NCBI RefSeq assembly: GCF_001570365.1
Contig: NZ_BBYK01000048.1
Location: 124,001 to 188,000 of the forward strand
DNA length: 64,000 nucleotides
Reading direction: 5' to 3'
Origin: Microtetraspora fusca
GTDB taxonomy: Bacteria > Actinomycetota > Actinomycetes > Streptosporangiales > Streptosporangiaceae
In this document: piece by piece, positions 51,421 to 60,414 of the stretch
Position numbering within the stretch: the first letter of the stretch is position 1
How the letters are laid out: every line of letters begins with the position of its first letter
Position numbers and translations under genes: made by a program
The notes under the pieces: model-generated
Databases searched by the model: none
The model's input: the letters and a program-made list of their open reading frames with translations, nothing else
Told to the model about the DNA's origin: nothing

Positions 51421-52481
51421 AACGCCGTCCCTTCTCCTGGAGAGGACTCCACCGTCAGCGTGCCCCCCACGCTGCCGGCCCGCTCACGCATGGCCGCCAG
51501 CCCGTAACCCGCGCTCCGCACGGTGGGGTCGAAGCCCACCCCGTCGTCGAACACGTCGAGCGCCACCTCATCGTCCATATAGGTCAGCGTGATCGCCACC
51601 CTGCCCGCCCGAGCGTGCTTGGCGGCGTTCGACAGCCCTTCCTGCGCCGCCCGCAACAGGGTCGTTCCCACCTCACCCGACAGCGGCCGGGGTGTGCCTT
51701 CCACGGACACGGTCGCCGTCACCCCCGACGTCCGCGACCACCGTCCGGCCACATCCGCGAGTGCCGCGTCGAGCCCCGCGTCGGTGAGAGGGCCCGGCCG
51801 CAGCGCGTCGACCGAGCGCCGCGCCTCCTGCAGGTTCTCGCGCGCCAGCTCCTTGGCCAGCGCGACCCTCTTCTGTACGGCGTGCGGATCGGGCATCGCC
51901 TGCTCGGCCGCCTCCAGCTGGGTGACGATCCCGCTCAACCCCTGCGCGAGCGTGTCGTGGATCTCCCTGGCCAGTCTCGCCCGCTCCTCCAGGATCCCGA
52001 GCATTCTGTTCTGCGCGCTCTGCCGGGACACGTAGTCCACGAACGCCCCGATCGCCACCACCAGACCGGAACTCCCGATGAGCTCCCAGAAGGCGTTGGG
52101 CTCGGCCAGATGGCCTCTGGCGGCGAACGTGCTGAGGACCGTCGCCACCGCCCCCACGTAGGACCAGGGACCGGCCAGCATCAGGTACGGCTGGGGCATC
52201 AGCCCGAAGATCACCACGTCGAAGGACCGATCCCGCACCACCAGCGCGACGTAGAGCGCGCAGATCACCGCCAGGTGGACCGCCATCGGGTTGAGCCGCC
52301 CGAGCAGATGCGGCCGCCGTACGACGAAGAAACCGTGCCAGCCGGCCATCGACGCGAGAATCCCCACCGTCAGCGGCTCGGGGGCCGTGTTCTCGCCGAA
52401 CGAAAGGATCAGTCCGAGCGCCAGGCAGACGTAATAAAGCAAATGGAAGGCGCGCAACCAGCGCGCCTCCCAGACGTTCAC
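51396..52481 (-). CDS. Sensor histidine kinase, DesK/NarL type
   Basis: 361 residues. Five or six helices (about 10-140) form an integral-membrane sensor with no large outside loop. HisKA_3 phosphoacceptor in RARLAREIHDTLAQGLSG, HATPase_c with SNAAKHARAG, DDGVGFDP and GYGLAAMRERAGSVGG. It follows an ABC-2 exporter; DesK-like kinases next to such exporters usually sense membrane state or peptide antibiotics and switch the pump on. Start ATG 52481, four bases after the permease stop. Confidence 0.93.
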   Translation of the reverse strand: MNVWEARWLRAFHLLYYVCLALGLILSFGENTAPEPLTVGILASMAGWHGFFVVRRPHLLGRLNPMAVHLAVICALYVALVVRDRSFDVVIFGLMPQPYLMLAGPWSYVGAVATVLSTFAARGHLAEPNAFWELIGSSGLVVAIGAFVDYVSRQSAQNRMLGILEERARLAREIHDTLAQGLSGIVTQLEAAEQAMPDPHAVQKRVALAKELARENLQEARRSVDALRPGPLTDAGLDAALADVAGRWSRTSGVTATVSVEGTPRPLSGEVGTTLLRAAQEGLSNAAKHARAGRVAITLTYMDDEVALDVFDDGVGFDPTVRSAGYGLAAMRERAGSVGGTLTVESSPGEGTALCLRIPSG

Positions 52482-52485
52482 GTCC

Positions 52486-53175
52486 TCACTCCCATCGGAA
52501 GAGCGCGGCGGCGACAGCCGTGGCCGCCACGATTATCCCGGTCAGGATCAGCAGGGGGAAGGCTGCGGCGGTGCCGGACCAGGCGTCGCCGAGGGCTTCC
52601 ACGCCCTGGGTCAGGGGCAGGAAGTCGCCGATCCGGCGCAGCGACTCGGGCAGGGCCGTCCTCGGCACGGCCGCGCCCGCCAGGAAGATCATCGGGAACA
52701 TGACCAGCATGCCGATCAGGCTCGCGCCTCTGGTGTTGCGTACGACGGCGGCTATCACGAAGCCGAGTGAGCAGACCATCACCGAGCAGAGCAGGAAGGC
52801 GACGGCCAGCAGGAGGACGTTGCCGGGCGCCTTCGCGCCGAACAGCGCGATCGCCGCGACCACCAGCAGCACCGAGCCCGCCAGACCCGCGGCGACCTGC
52901 GCCACCAATTGGGCGCCGAGCAACAGGACGGGAGAGATCGGCGTGACGGCCAGCCGCTTGAGCACCTTGCGCTCGCGATAGGACGCCACGATGCCCGGCA
53001 ACGCGCCCATGCCCCCAATGGCGACGACCATCGCGACGTACCCGGGGACCGCGCCGCTGTCGCCGCGCTTGAGCACCAACAGCATGAGCGGGAAGGCCAT
53101 CATGAAGAACAGTGAGGCCGGGTCGCGGAACAGCAGCCTGAGCTCGGTGGCCGCCAGAGCGGTGAACGCCTTCAT
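52486..53175 (-). CDS. ABC-2 type transporter permease
   Basis: 229 residues, six helices typical of ABC-2 exporters: DPASLFFMMAFPLMLLVL at the N-terminus, LLGAQLVAQVAAGLAGSVLLVVAAIALF, VMVCSLGFVIAAVVRNTRGASLIG, then PMIFLAGAAVPRTALPESLRRIGDFLPLTQGVEAL. Exports a drug, lipid or peptide with the ATPase upstream. ATG 53175 overlaps the ATPase stop (ATGA). Confidence 0.92.
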   Translation of the reverse strand: MKAFTALAATELRLLFRDPASLFFMMAFPLMLLVLKRGDSGAVPGYVAMVVAIGGMGALPGIVASYRERKVLKRLAVTPISPVLLLGAQLVAQVAAGLAGSVLLVVAAIALFGAKAPGNVLLLAVAFLLCSVMVCSLGFVIAAVVRNTRGASLIGMLVMFPMIFLAGAAVPRTALPESLRRIGDFLPLTQGVEALGDAWSGTAAAFPLLILTGIIVAATAVAAALFRWE

Positions 53176-53885
53176 CGGTCTGCTCCCTCCAGGGCGAAGT
53201 AGGCCTCTTCCAGCGAGGCGGTTCCGGTCCGGGCGATGATGTCGTCCGGCGTGCCCATGGCCACCACGCGGCCGCGGGCGAAGACGGCGACCCGGTCGCA
53301 GAGCGCCTCGGTCTCGTCGAAGTAGTGGCTGACCAGCACGACCGTGGTGCCCACCGCCTTCAGGTCATCGACCAGTCGCCAGGTCTCACGGCGGGCGATC
53401 GGGTCCAGGCCCGTGGTCAGTTCGTCGAGCACGACCACCTCCGGGTCGCCGACCAGGGCGAGCGCGAGCATCAGCCGCTGCTTCTGCCCGCCGGACAGGT
53501 CGCCGAACGCCTTCCTCGCCAGAGGCCGCAGGCTCCAGCGCTCCATCACCTGCCGCCAGTCGGCCGCCTCGCGGTAGAAGGTGGCGAACATGCGCAGCGC
53601 CTCGGCGACCTTGATCCGCTCGGGCAGCGAGCTCTCCTGCAGTTGCGCCCCGATCCGCTGGGCGAGGGCCCGCCGCCTGCGTGCCGGGTCCTCGCCGAGC
53701 ACCCGCACCGTGCCCGCGTCGGGTCGCTTGAGGCCGATCAGGCACTCGACGGTCGTCGTCTTGCCGGCGCCGTTGTGGCCGACGATGCCGAACGTCTCGC
53801 CGGTCCGTACCGTGAAGGTCACCCCGTCCACGGCGTGCGTGTCTCCGTACGTCTTGCGAAGGTCTGTCACCTCGATGGCGTCCAT
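53172..53885 (-). CDS. ABC-2 type transporter ATP-binding protein
   Basis: 237-residue ATPase of the DrrA/BcrA group. Walker A VGHNGAGKTTT, signature LSGGQKQRL, Walker B VVVLDELTTGLD (Leu where Pro is usual in DEPT), switch His in VSHYFDE. First gene of the four-gene operon to 50800. The AFARGRVVAMGTPDDI tail is typical. The divergent gap to 54027 holds only about 140 bases with no clear operator. Confidence 0.94.
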   Translation of the reverse strand: MDAIEVTDLRKTYGDTHAVDGVTFTVRTGETFGIVGHNGAGKTTTVECLIGLKRPDAGTVRVLGEDPARRRRALAQRIGAQLQESSLPERIKVAEALRMFATFYREAADWRQVMERWSLRPLARKAFGDLSGGQKQRLMLALALVGDPEVVVLDELTTGLDPIARRETWRLVDDLKAVGTTVVLVSHYFDETEALCDRVAVFARGRVVAMGTPDDIIARTGTASLEEAYFALEGADR

Positions 53886-54026
53886 GCCTCAAGGTTCGTG
53901 CCGGAGCGAGTCGCGCGGCATCGCCCATCACGTCGTCCGGCATCCCCCATTCGGAGGATGACCGAGCGACATGCCCGTAGAGGGAGTGGCGGCCGCTCGG
54001 CGCGCGGGCCGTACGGCGGCCGCGGG

Positions 54027-54593
54027 TCAGGCGGCGTCGTAGACGAGGAGCCCGTCATCCAGAAGGCGCGCGCCCGGGGTCGGCCGGTGTTCGGTGAGCC
54101 GCCCGTCATGGGCCAGGTGCAGGACGGGGACGTGGTGGACGAGCACGGCGTAGTCGGCGATGATCCGCCGATGGCAGCGCCACCAGACGGTCTCGCTGCA
54201 CATGATCGCGGTACGGCCGGCCGCCGCCTGGTCCAGGAGGTCCTTCAGTGCGGCGTGGAACTCCGGTTCGCGGCTGTAGCCGGCGTACCCCCGGAAGGAG
54301 TCGTTCCGCCAGAACGTGTCGGGCGAGTCGGGAGCCGGCTTGCGGAAACCGCCGAGCCGCTTCTCCCACCGATAGCCGATGCCCTCCTCCGGCAGCCAGG
54401 TGGAGAGCTCCTCCCTGCCCACGTCGGGGACGCGTCGGCTCCCCGGCGCGGTACGCACGTCCACGACGGCCTCCGCGTCGACGCGGTGGAGGAGGTCGGC
54501 GATCAGGGCCCGGGAGGCCGTGCCGTGGCCGAAGGTCAGCAGCGGAGGCGCCTGGACGTCGGCGGACGACGGATGGAGGTCGGCGGTACCCAC
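54027..54593 (-). CDS. DUF488-family protein
   Basis: 188 residues. FGHGTASRALIADLLHRVDAEAVVDVRTAPGSRRVPD is the DUF488 N-terminus, and MCSETVWWRCHRRIIADYAV is the conserved Cys...CHR block (Cys residues about 131 and 139) found in the family; KRLGGFRKP and FRGYAGYSREPEF lie between. Function unknown; the CHR motif suggests nucleotide or metal chemistry. No signal or membrane helix. Divergent from the SecY paralogue, 136 bases between starts. Confidence 0.88.
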   Translation of the reverse strand: MGTADLHPSSADVQAPPLLTFGHGTASRALIADLLHRVDAEAVVDVRTAPGSRRVPDVGREELSTWLPEEGIGYRWEKRLGGFRKPAPDSPDTFWRNDSFRGYAGYSREPEFHAALKDLLDQAAAGRTAIMCSETVWWRCHRRIIADYAVLVHHVPVLHLAHDGRLTEHRPTPGARLLDDGLLVYDAA

Positions 54594-54729
54594 CAGCGGC
54601 GCCTACCCCGGGGCCCCGAGCGCCAACCCCCTGATCAGGACGCCGTCTCCAGACGTACGCGGATCCGCGTAGGACGAAGCCGCCGGTGAGCGGATGCCCC
54701 GCCGCCGTCCCCGCGACCACACTCGGCGC

Positions 54730-56043
54730 ATGCTGACCGTGCTCATCCGTGCCTTCCGGGTGCCCGACGTCCGGAAGAAGATCCTTTTCACCCTCGCGCT
54801 GATCGTGTTGTTCCGTTTCGGGCAGATCCTCCCCGCACCCGGCGTGAACGTCCTCGCGGTGCGGGAGTGCCTCAGCGGCAGCCGGGGCGGGATCGTCGAC
54901 ATGCTGCAGCTGTTCAGCGGCGGGGCGATGCTGAAACTGTCGGTGTTCGCCCTCGGGATCGTGCCGTACATCACCGCGGGCATCGTCATGCAGCTGCTCG
55001 CCGTGGTGATCCCGCGCCTGGAGGCGCTCAAGAAAGAGGGACGGCAAAGCCAGGCGAAGATCACCCAGTACACCCGCTACCTGACAATGGTGCTGGCGCT
55101 CCTCCAGGCGGCCACGATCGTGTCCCTGGCCCGCTCAGGCGGCATCTTCCCGACCTGCCACCGTCCCCTGCTGCACGACCAGGGCCCGCTGATGCTTGTG
55201 GTGATCGTGACCACCATGGTGGCGGGGACCGCCGTGATCATGTGGCTGGGCGAGCTGATCACCGACAGGGGCATCGGGAACGGCATGTCCATCCTGATCT
55301 TCACCCAGGTGGTGGCCGCGTTCCCCTCCTACGTCTCGAACATCTTCCTGCTCAACCCCTTCGCGCTGTCCGCGATGCTGATCGCGGGTGTCTTCCTGGT
55401 CGCGGCGGTGGTGTTCATGGAGCAGGCACAGCGGCGGATCCCCGTCCAGTACGCCAAGCGGATGGTCGGGCGCAGGATGTACGGCGGCACCTCGACCTAC
55501 CTGCCGCTGAAGATCAACCAGGCCGGGATCGTGCCGGTCATCTTCACCTCGTCGCTGCTCTTCCTCCCGCAACTGGCGACCCAGCTGACGGGCGGCGCCG
55601 GGCCGGTATCCGAGTGGATCGCGCGATATCTCGTCTCCGGCGACCATCCGATCTACGTGACGACGTATCTCCTCCTGATCGTGGGATTCACCTACTTCTA
55701 CGTGTCGATCACCTTCGACCCGATGGAGGTGGCCGACAGCATGAAGCGATACGGCGGCTTCGTCCCCGGCGTACGGCCCGGCCGGCCCACAGCGGAGTAC
55801 CTGCGGTACACACTCTCGCGGCTGACCGCGCCGGGCGCGCTCTATCTCGGCGCGCTGTCACTGATCCCGATCATCGCGTTCGTGCTGCTACGCGATCCGG
55901 CGACTCAGCAGAGCTTCCCGTTCGGCGGGACGACCATCCTCATCATGGTCGGAGTGGGGCTGGACACGGTGAAGCAGATCGAGGCGCAGGTGGAGCAGCG
56001 CGCGTACGCGGGCTTTCTCAAGGAACCGTCAGCCCGGACCTGA
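54730..56043 (+). CDS. secY: SecY-family preprotein translocase subunit, isolated paralogue
   Basis: 437 residues, ten predicted helices of full SecY length. Marks: FRVPDVRKKILFTLALIVLFRFGQILPAPGVN at the N-terminus with TM1, GGAMLKLSVFALGIVPYITAGIVMQLL (plug/TM2 region), GELITDRGIGNGMSILIF, ERRIP-equivalent AQRRIPVQYAKRMVGRR, PLKINQAGIVPVIF, and the large cytosolic loop NQAG...RPTAEYL. It forms the channel of the Sec translocon with SecE/SecG. No ribosomal-protein, adk or secE genes flank it, unlike housekeeping secY, so it is probably a second copy. ATG 54730 is chosen on homology; an in-frame ATG at 54694 adds a basic tail. The 3' end overlaps the convergent regulator by 26 bases. Confidence 0.88.
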   Translation: MLTVLIRAFRVPDVRKKILFTLALIVLFRFGQILPAPGVNVLAVRECLSGSRGGIVDMLQLFSGGAMLKLSVFALGIVPYITAGIVMQLLAVVIPRLEALKKEGRQSQAKITQYTRYLTMVLALLQAATIVSLARSGGIFPTCHRPLLHDQGPLMLVVIVTTMVAGTAVIMWLGELITDRGIGNGMSILIFTQVVAAFPSYVSNIFLLNPFALSAMLIAGVFLVAAVVFMEQAQRRIPVQYAKRMVGRRMYGGTSTYLPLKINQAGIVPVIFTSSLLFLPQLATQLTGGAGPVSEWIARYLVSGDHPIYVTTYLLLIVGFTYFYVSITFDPMEVADSMKRYGGFVPGVRPGRPTAEYLRYTLSRLTAPGALYLGALSLIPIIAFVLLRDPATQQSFPFGGTTILIMVGVGLDTVKQIEAQVEQRAYAGFLKEPSART

Positions 56044-56728
56044 CCGCGAAGACGACCAGCTGGGCGCGGTCGCGGGCTCGGAGCTTCACCATGGCCCGGC
56101 TGACGTGGGTACGCACCGTGTCAGGGCTGATGACCAGTTCCCTGGCGATCTCGGCGTTCGACCGGCCGGTGGCGACCCACGCGACCATCTCGCGTTCCCT
56201 CGGCGTGAGCGTCCCCAGGCCCTCGACCGGAGCGACGCCGTGGCGGCCGAACAGGCCGATGACCTTTTTGGTGACGGACGGGGAGAGCAGCGCCTCACCC
56301 GAGGCGACGACCCTGATCGCGTGGGCGAGCTCCTCCGGGGCGCTGTCCTTCAGCAGGAACCCGCTGGCCCCGGCCTGCAACGCGGCGAACACGTACTCGT
56401 CGATCTCGAAGGTGGTGACCACGACCACCCGGGTGCCGTTGAGGTCGGGGTCGGCGGCGATCGCGCGCAGTGTGGCGATGCCGTCCATGCCGGTCATGCG
56501 GATGTCCAGCAGCAGGACGTCGGGACGGGTCTCACGCAGCAGCCGGAGCGCCGCCGCGCCGTCCGCCGCCTCTCCGGCGAACTCCAGGTCGGGCTCGCGG
56601 TCGATGAGCGCCCTCAACCCCATGCGCACGACCGCCTGATCGTCGGCCAGCGCCACCTTGACCCGATCCGCCGACGGGCCCACGCGGTCGGCGTACGGTG
56701 CGGCCGCGCCATGCGTTCCCGGGATCAC
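56018..56728 (-). CDS. Response regulator, NarL/LuxR family
   Basis: 236 residues including a 22-residue unstructured N-terminal lead. Receiver from VKVALADDQAVVR with Asp in VLLLDIRMTG and Lys in FLLKDSA; LuxR HTH LTPREREMVAWVATGRSNAEIAREL with VRTHVSRAMVKLRARDR. The true start may be a GTG at 56659 (VKVALADD), as the lead is not conserved. Coupled to the kinase by ATGA. Tail-to-tail overlap with the SecY gene. Confidence 0.94.
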   Translation of the reverse strand: MIPGTHGAAAPYADRVGPSADRVKVALADDQAVVRMGLRALIDREPDLEFAGEAADGAAALRLLRETRPDVLLLDIRMTGMDGIATLRAIAADPDLNGTRVVVVTTFEIDEYVFAALQAGASGFLLKDSAPEELAHAIRVVASGEALLSPSVTKKVIGLFGRHGVAPVEGLGTLTPREREMVAWVATGRSNAEIARELVISPDTVRTHVSRAMVKLRARDRAQLVVFAVRSGLTVP

Positions 56729-57789
56729 GCGGTCTCCGCGGGCAGGGGGAATCGGGCCACGACACGGAAGCCGCCCCCTTCACGGGCCCCCGCGGCGAAG
56801 ACGCCGCCGGCGTCGGTCGCGCGTGCCCGCATCCCGGCCAGCCCTCGGCCCTCGGCCGTTCCGAGCGGACCGCGCCCGCCGTCGGCGATCTCCAGGACGA
56901 ACTCGCCCGGTTCCGTGGCGGCGCTGACCAGGGCCGTGGTCGGACCGGCGTGCCGCACGACGTTGGTCAACGACTCGCGTACGACCCGGTAGACGGTGTC
57001 CTGAAGGTGGGCGGGAACGTCCGGCTCCGCCGGTCGCAGCTCCACGGGGAGCCCCGCCGCGCGCACCTCGTCGATCAGGCGGGGCAGGTCGTGATCCGGC
57101 GCGACGGGATCGATGAGGTCGAGCGCCGAACGCAGCCGGTCGAGAGCCCTCGTGCTGGTGGCGCGGATCGCCTCAAGGGACTCGCGGACCTGGTCCGGCC
57201 GCTCGTCCAGCATGAGCAGGGCCACGCCGGCCTGCATGGCGATGGTGGCGAGACCGTGCCCGGCGACGTCGTGCACTTCCGCGGCGATGCGTGCCCGCTC
57301 CGCGGCGATCAGTTGCCCCGCGCTCAGCTCCCGCCGGTCCTGGCCCCGTACATTCGACGGATTCGACTTCGACGTGACCGGAACCGCGGGACGCCGTTCC
57401 GGCTTGACCAGGAGCGGCGGCTGAGCGGGCGGCGCGGGCAGCGACCAGCCCGTCGCGACAGCAGCGCCCGGACCGTCACCGGCCGACGCACCAGGATCGG
57501 CAACCGGCTCAGCATCGGTGTCGTGAGCGTCTCCGATATCGGCGCCGATCGTACGATCCGGGGATGTTCCCGCGCTGAGGCGCTGATCTCCGGCGCTGAG
57601 GCGCTGGTCGGCCGTGCCACGAGCCTGGCCGGGGCCGCCGAACGGCCACGGGATGGCCAGCCAGCCGACCCATGCCAGCATGAGGACCACCGGCATGTCA
57701 CGCAACCGCCCCAGCTGGGACAGCGTCGCCACGGCCGCCGCCAGTGAACTGCGCGGGCGGCCTTCCGGCTGCGTGTGCTCGGTCACCAT
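56725..57789 (-). CDS. Sensor histidine kinase, DesK/NarL type, reduced sensor
   Basis: 354 residues. Only one hydrophobic stretch (MPVVLMLAWVGWLAIPWPF, about 32-50) instead of the usual four to six, then an acidic, low-complexity linker (about 52-155) containing the tandem DQRLSAG-DQRLSAG. Kinase core: AERARIAAEVHDVAGHGLA with phosphoacceptor His, LTNVVRHAGP N box, and GRGLAGMRARATDAGG. The sensor domain may have been lost or replaced by the linker. Partner of the 56018 regulator. Confidence 0.88.
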   Translation of the reverse strand: MVTEHTQPEGRPRSSLAAAVATLSQLGRLRDMPVVLMLAWVGWLAIPWPFGGPGQARGTADQRLSAGDQRLSAGTSPDRTIGADIGDAHDTDAEPVADPGASAGDGPGAAVATGWSLPAPPAQPPLLVKPERRPAVPVTSKSNPSNVRGQDRRELSAGQLIAAERARIAAEVHDVAGHGLATIAMQAGVALLMLDERPDQVRESLEAIRATSTRALDRLRSALDLIDPVAPDHDLPRLIDEVRAAGLPVELRPAEPDVPAHLQDTVYRVVRESLTNVVRHAGPTTALVSAATEPGEFVLEIADGGRGPLGTAEGRGLAGMRARATDAGGVFAAGAREGGGFRVVARFPLPAETA

Positions 57790-57817
57790 CCCCCATCAGA
57801 ACAGGCACAGATGATCT

Positions 57818-57833
57818 GATCCTAGCCAGGATC
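57818..57833. promoter_or_regulatory. Small dyad upstream of the histidine kinase
   Basis: GATCCT-AGCC-AGGATC, a perfect 6-bp inverted repeat 29 bases before the kinase start at 57789. Possible regulator site or simple chance. Confidence 0.3.
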
Positions 57834-57984
57834 CGATGGTCCTCGCTCGGACCGGCTCTCCTGTCGTCGGCCCGAACGGCCGACCGCTCCCGCCCACCCC
57901 TGCCCAGAGGTTGTCTGGCGGCTCGTCGCACGGGCCTTGACGGCACCCGGATCGGCCGCGCCGCCGTCCGGGCGTCTCATCGGA

Positions 57985-59235
57985 TCACATCGCGAACTTC
58001 CGGTGCCGCTCGGTGCGCCACTCGACGAGCATCACTGTCGCGTCATCCTGAAGCACGCCGTGCTGATGGTCCAGAACGCTACGAATGAGCCGTCGTCCGG
58101 TCTCCGGGGCCGACACGCCGTCCGCCTCCCAGCGAAGAACGAAGTTGGTGAAGCGGTCCATACCGAACGGCTCCCCTTGGGGGCTATGGGCCTCGATGAT
58201 GCCGTCGGTGTAGAACAGCAACCGGTCACCGGGCTCAAGGTGGTAGCGGCTGATTCCGCTGGACACGCCCAGCCGCAGGCCCATCGGCGGTGACGGCGGC
58301 GCCTCGTCCAAGGTGGCGACCTGCCGCCCCCGCCTCAGGACCAGGGGTGGGGGATGCCCCCGGTTGACCCAGGCCAGCCAGCCGGCCTTGGTATCCAGCA
58401 TGGCAAGGACGCCGGTGGCGAAGCGGCCGCCGCCGAACTGGTCGTCGATGGCTTTGTCGATCAACTCGCTGGTCTCGATCAGACCGAGACCACGCCGTCG
58501 GCTGTTGCGGTACGAGCCCACGGCGATGCTCGCGGTCAATCCGGCGGCGGTGTCATGACCCATCGCGTCGAAGATGGCCAGGTACGCGATGTCTCCTCTC
58601 ATGGCGTAGTCGAACGTGTCTCCGCCCACGTCATATGCCGGCTCCAGGGAGGCACTGATCACCACACGGTCGTTCGCGAAGGTCGAGGCGGGCATCAGGT
58701 TCCACAGCACCTCGGCCGACAGGGTCATCGGATGGGCGCGCACCAGGCACGCGTACGCGTCGCTGCGGTCGCGTTTGGTCACCACCAGCAGGGCCATCAG
58801 GGTGCCCAGCCGCTTGGCCCGCCACCGGTTCGTCTCGTTGTCCGTGGGCACGGTGACCCCGAGAACGCCGATCCGCTCGGCGCCGTCCAGCATCGGCACC
58901 CACAGCCGCCGCTGCTCAGGGGCGGCGGCCGCGATCACCTGCTCGCCGGCGAGCAGGTCGGGGGCCTGCGGGGCCGCGACAACGTCGAGATCGCGAAAGG
59001 CGCGCCCCGCCACCGTGACGTCGATGCGAAGGGGGTCGAGCGGCTTGCCGCGCACGTCCAGTTGGCCCGGCAGCGGCAACAGGAACTTCTGCTGCAGGTC
59101 CGGCACATAGATCATGATCTGGGAGAAGCCCACGAGCGCCGCGTGCTCGGCGAGCAGGCCGGGCAGATCTTCTATCGTCGTCAAATGGCTCGCGCGTAGC
59201 AGGCCGCCCAGCATCAGTTCGGCCTTGCTCTGCAT
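57985..59235 (-). CDS. PP2C-type serine phosphatase (SpoIIE/RsbU-like) with N-terminal GAF-like sensor
   Basis: 416 residues. The N-terminal half (about 10-160) looks like a GAF domain (EHAALVGFSQIMIYVP; RRLWVPMLDGAERIGVLGVTV). The SpoIIE domain (about 195-410) has SLEPAYDVGGDTFDY, IFDAMGHDTAAG, FYTDGIIEAH and DDATVMLVEW, holding the metal-binding Asp residues. Such proteins dephosphorylate anti-anti-sigma factors to release stress sigma factors. Start ATG 59235 is preceded by AGGAGGGAGAGAAGG. No anti-sigma gene is adjacent. Single gene. Confidence 0.92.
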   Translation of the reverse strand: MQSKAELMLGGLLRASHLTTIEDLPGLLAEHAALVGFSQIMIYVPDLQQKFLLPLPGQLDVRGKPLDPLRIDVTVAGRAFRDLDVVAAPQAPDLLAGEQVIAAAAPEQRRLWVPMLDGAERIGVLGVTVPTDNETNRWRAKRLGTLMALLVVTKRDRSDAYACLVRAHPMTLSAEVLWNLMPASTFANDRVVISASLEPAYDVGGDTFDYAMRGDIAYLAIFDAMGHDTAAGLTASIAVGSYRNSRRRGLGLIETSELIDKAIDDQFGGGRFATGVLAMLDTKAGWLAWVNRGHPPPLVLRRGRQVATLDEAPPSPPMGLRLGVSSGISRYHLEPGDRLLFYTDGIIEAHSPQGEPFGMDRFTNFVLRWEADGVSAPETGRRLIRSVLDHQHGVLQDDATVMLVEWRTERHRKFAM

Positions 59236-59311
59236 TCGCCTTCTCTCCTCCCTGGAAGACCCATGCGACTATCTACCCCTTGTCCGTCCCGTCAGCCGTG
59301 CGCCGCACCCC

Positions 59312-59742
59312 TCAGAGGGCCCGGGTGATCGCGTCGGCCGCAGCCGTGATCGCGGCGATGAGCGGCTTGACCTGCTTCGGGGAGTAGCGGACGCTGGGCA
59401 TCGAGATCGCCAGCGCCGCGACGGTCGCGCCGGTGCGGTCCTTCACCGGGCACCCCACCGCGACCACTCCCCGCTCGGTGCGCTCGAGGTTGAGCGCGAC
59501 GCCGCTGTGTCGTACGGACCCGAGTTCCCGGCGCAGCTTCGCCAGATCCGGCAGTTCCTCGGCGGGGTCGCTCCGATCGTCGGCGGCGTACAGGCGCTCA
59601 AGTTCCTCGTCCGAGAGTGCCGCCAGCGCGACCAGGCCGCCGGTGGCCTGGTGGGCCGGGAAGACCATGCCCTCGCGGCTGCCCACCCGCAGGGCCTGCG
59701 CACACTCGACGGAGGCGATGAACCGGACGTCGGAGATGGGCC
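59312..59742 (-). pseudogene. IclR-family regulator remnant, C-terminal effector part only
   Basis: The frame from the stop at 59312 back to about 59742 encodes the second half of an IclR effector domain: DVRFIASVECAQALRVGSREG, VFPAHQATGGLVALAALS, SGVALNLERTERGVVAVGCPV, VAALAISMPSVRYSP. Complete IclR proteins are about 250 residues; the HTH and first 100 or so residues are gone. An internal ATG (59686) could give 124 residues but these would lack DNA binding. At the 5' end it runs straight into a truncated fumarylacetoacetate-hydrolase gene on the other strand. Confidence 0.8.
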
Positions 59743-59745
59743 GCG

Positions 59746-60225
59746 ACGGAGGCCGAGCTCGCCGTGGTCATCGGCCGGCAGGTGCGCCGGGCGGACGAGG
59801 AGCAGGCGGTCGCCGCGATCGCCGGGTTCACCGTACTCAACGACATCACCTGCCGCGACTGGCAGTTCCGGACCCGGGAGTGGCTGCAGGGCAAGAACTG
59901 GGACTCGACCACCCCGATCGGTCCGTTCCTCGTCACCGCGGACGAGACCGGCCCGCGGCCGGCGCTCGACATCCGCTGCGAGGTCGACGGCCAGGTGATG
60001 CAGTCCGACAACACCGGCGATCTGCTCTTCGACCCGGTCCACCTGGTCCGCTACGTCTCGACGATGGTGCGGCTCAACCCGGGCGACGTGATCGCGACCG
60101 GCACGCCGGGCGGCGTCGGCCACGCCCGCAAGCCCCCGGTCTTCCTGAAGGGCGGCGAGCTGGTCGTGACCGAGATCGAGGGGCTCGGCCGGCTCGAGAA
60201 CCGCGTCGTTCCCGACGGCGCGTGA
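59746..60225 (+). pseudogene. Fumarylacetoacetate hydrolase (FAH) family remnant, C-terminal part
   Basis: About 160 codons beginning abruptly with EAELAVVIG, the interior of the FAH fold, followed by AVAAIAGFTVLNDITCRDWQ, GKNWDSTTPIGPFLV, VMQSDNTGDLLF and LNPGDVIATGTPGGVG. The usual first 100-110 residues, including the early metal-binding region, are missing, and no start or ribosome site precedes it. Family members hydrolyse acylpyruvates or decarboxylate in aromatic-acid catabolism. The left boundary coincides with the truncated IclR gene, so both were cut by one event. Confidence 0.82.
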
Positions 60226-60414
60226 TGGCGCGACCTCGCCACCACGCTCGCGTTGGTCGACGCGGGGACCCGACCCGCCGGGATTTGGGGGTCAGGGCGC
60301 ACGCATCCGCCTTCGGCGAGGCCGGCGCGGGCCTCCGGCTCGCGCCGAACCGCACCCGCCCCCTGGAATCGACGACCGCGACCCGATCATGACGTGGGTG
60401 ACGGCTGCTCGGCC

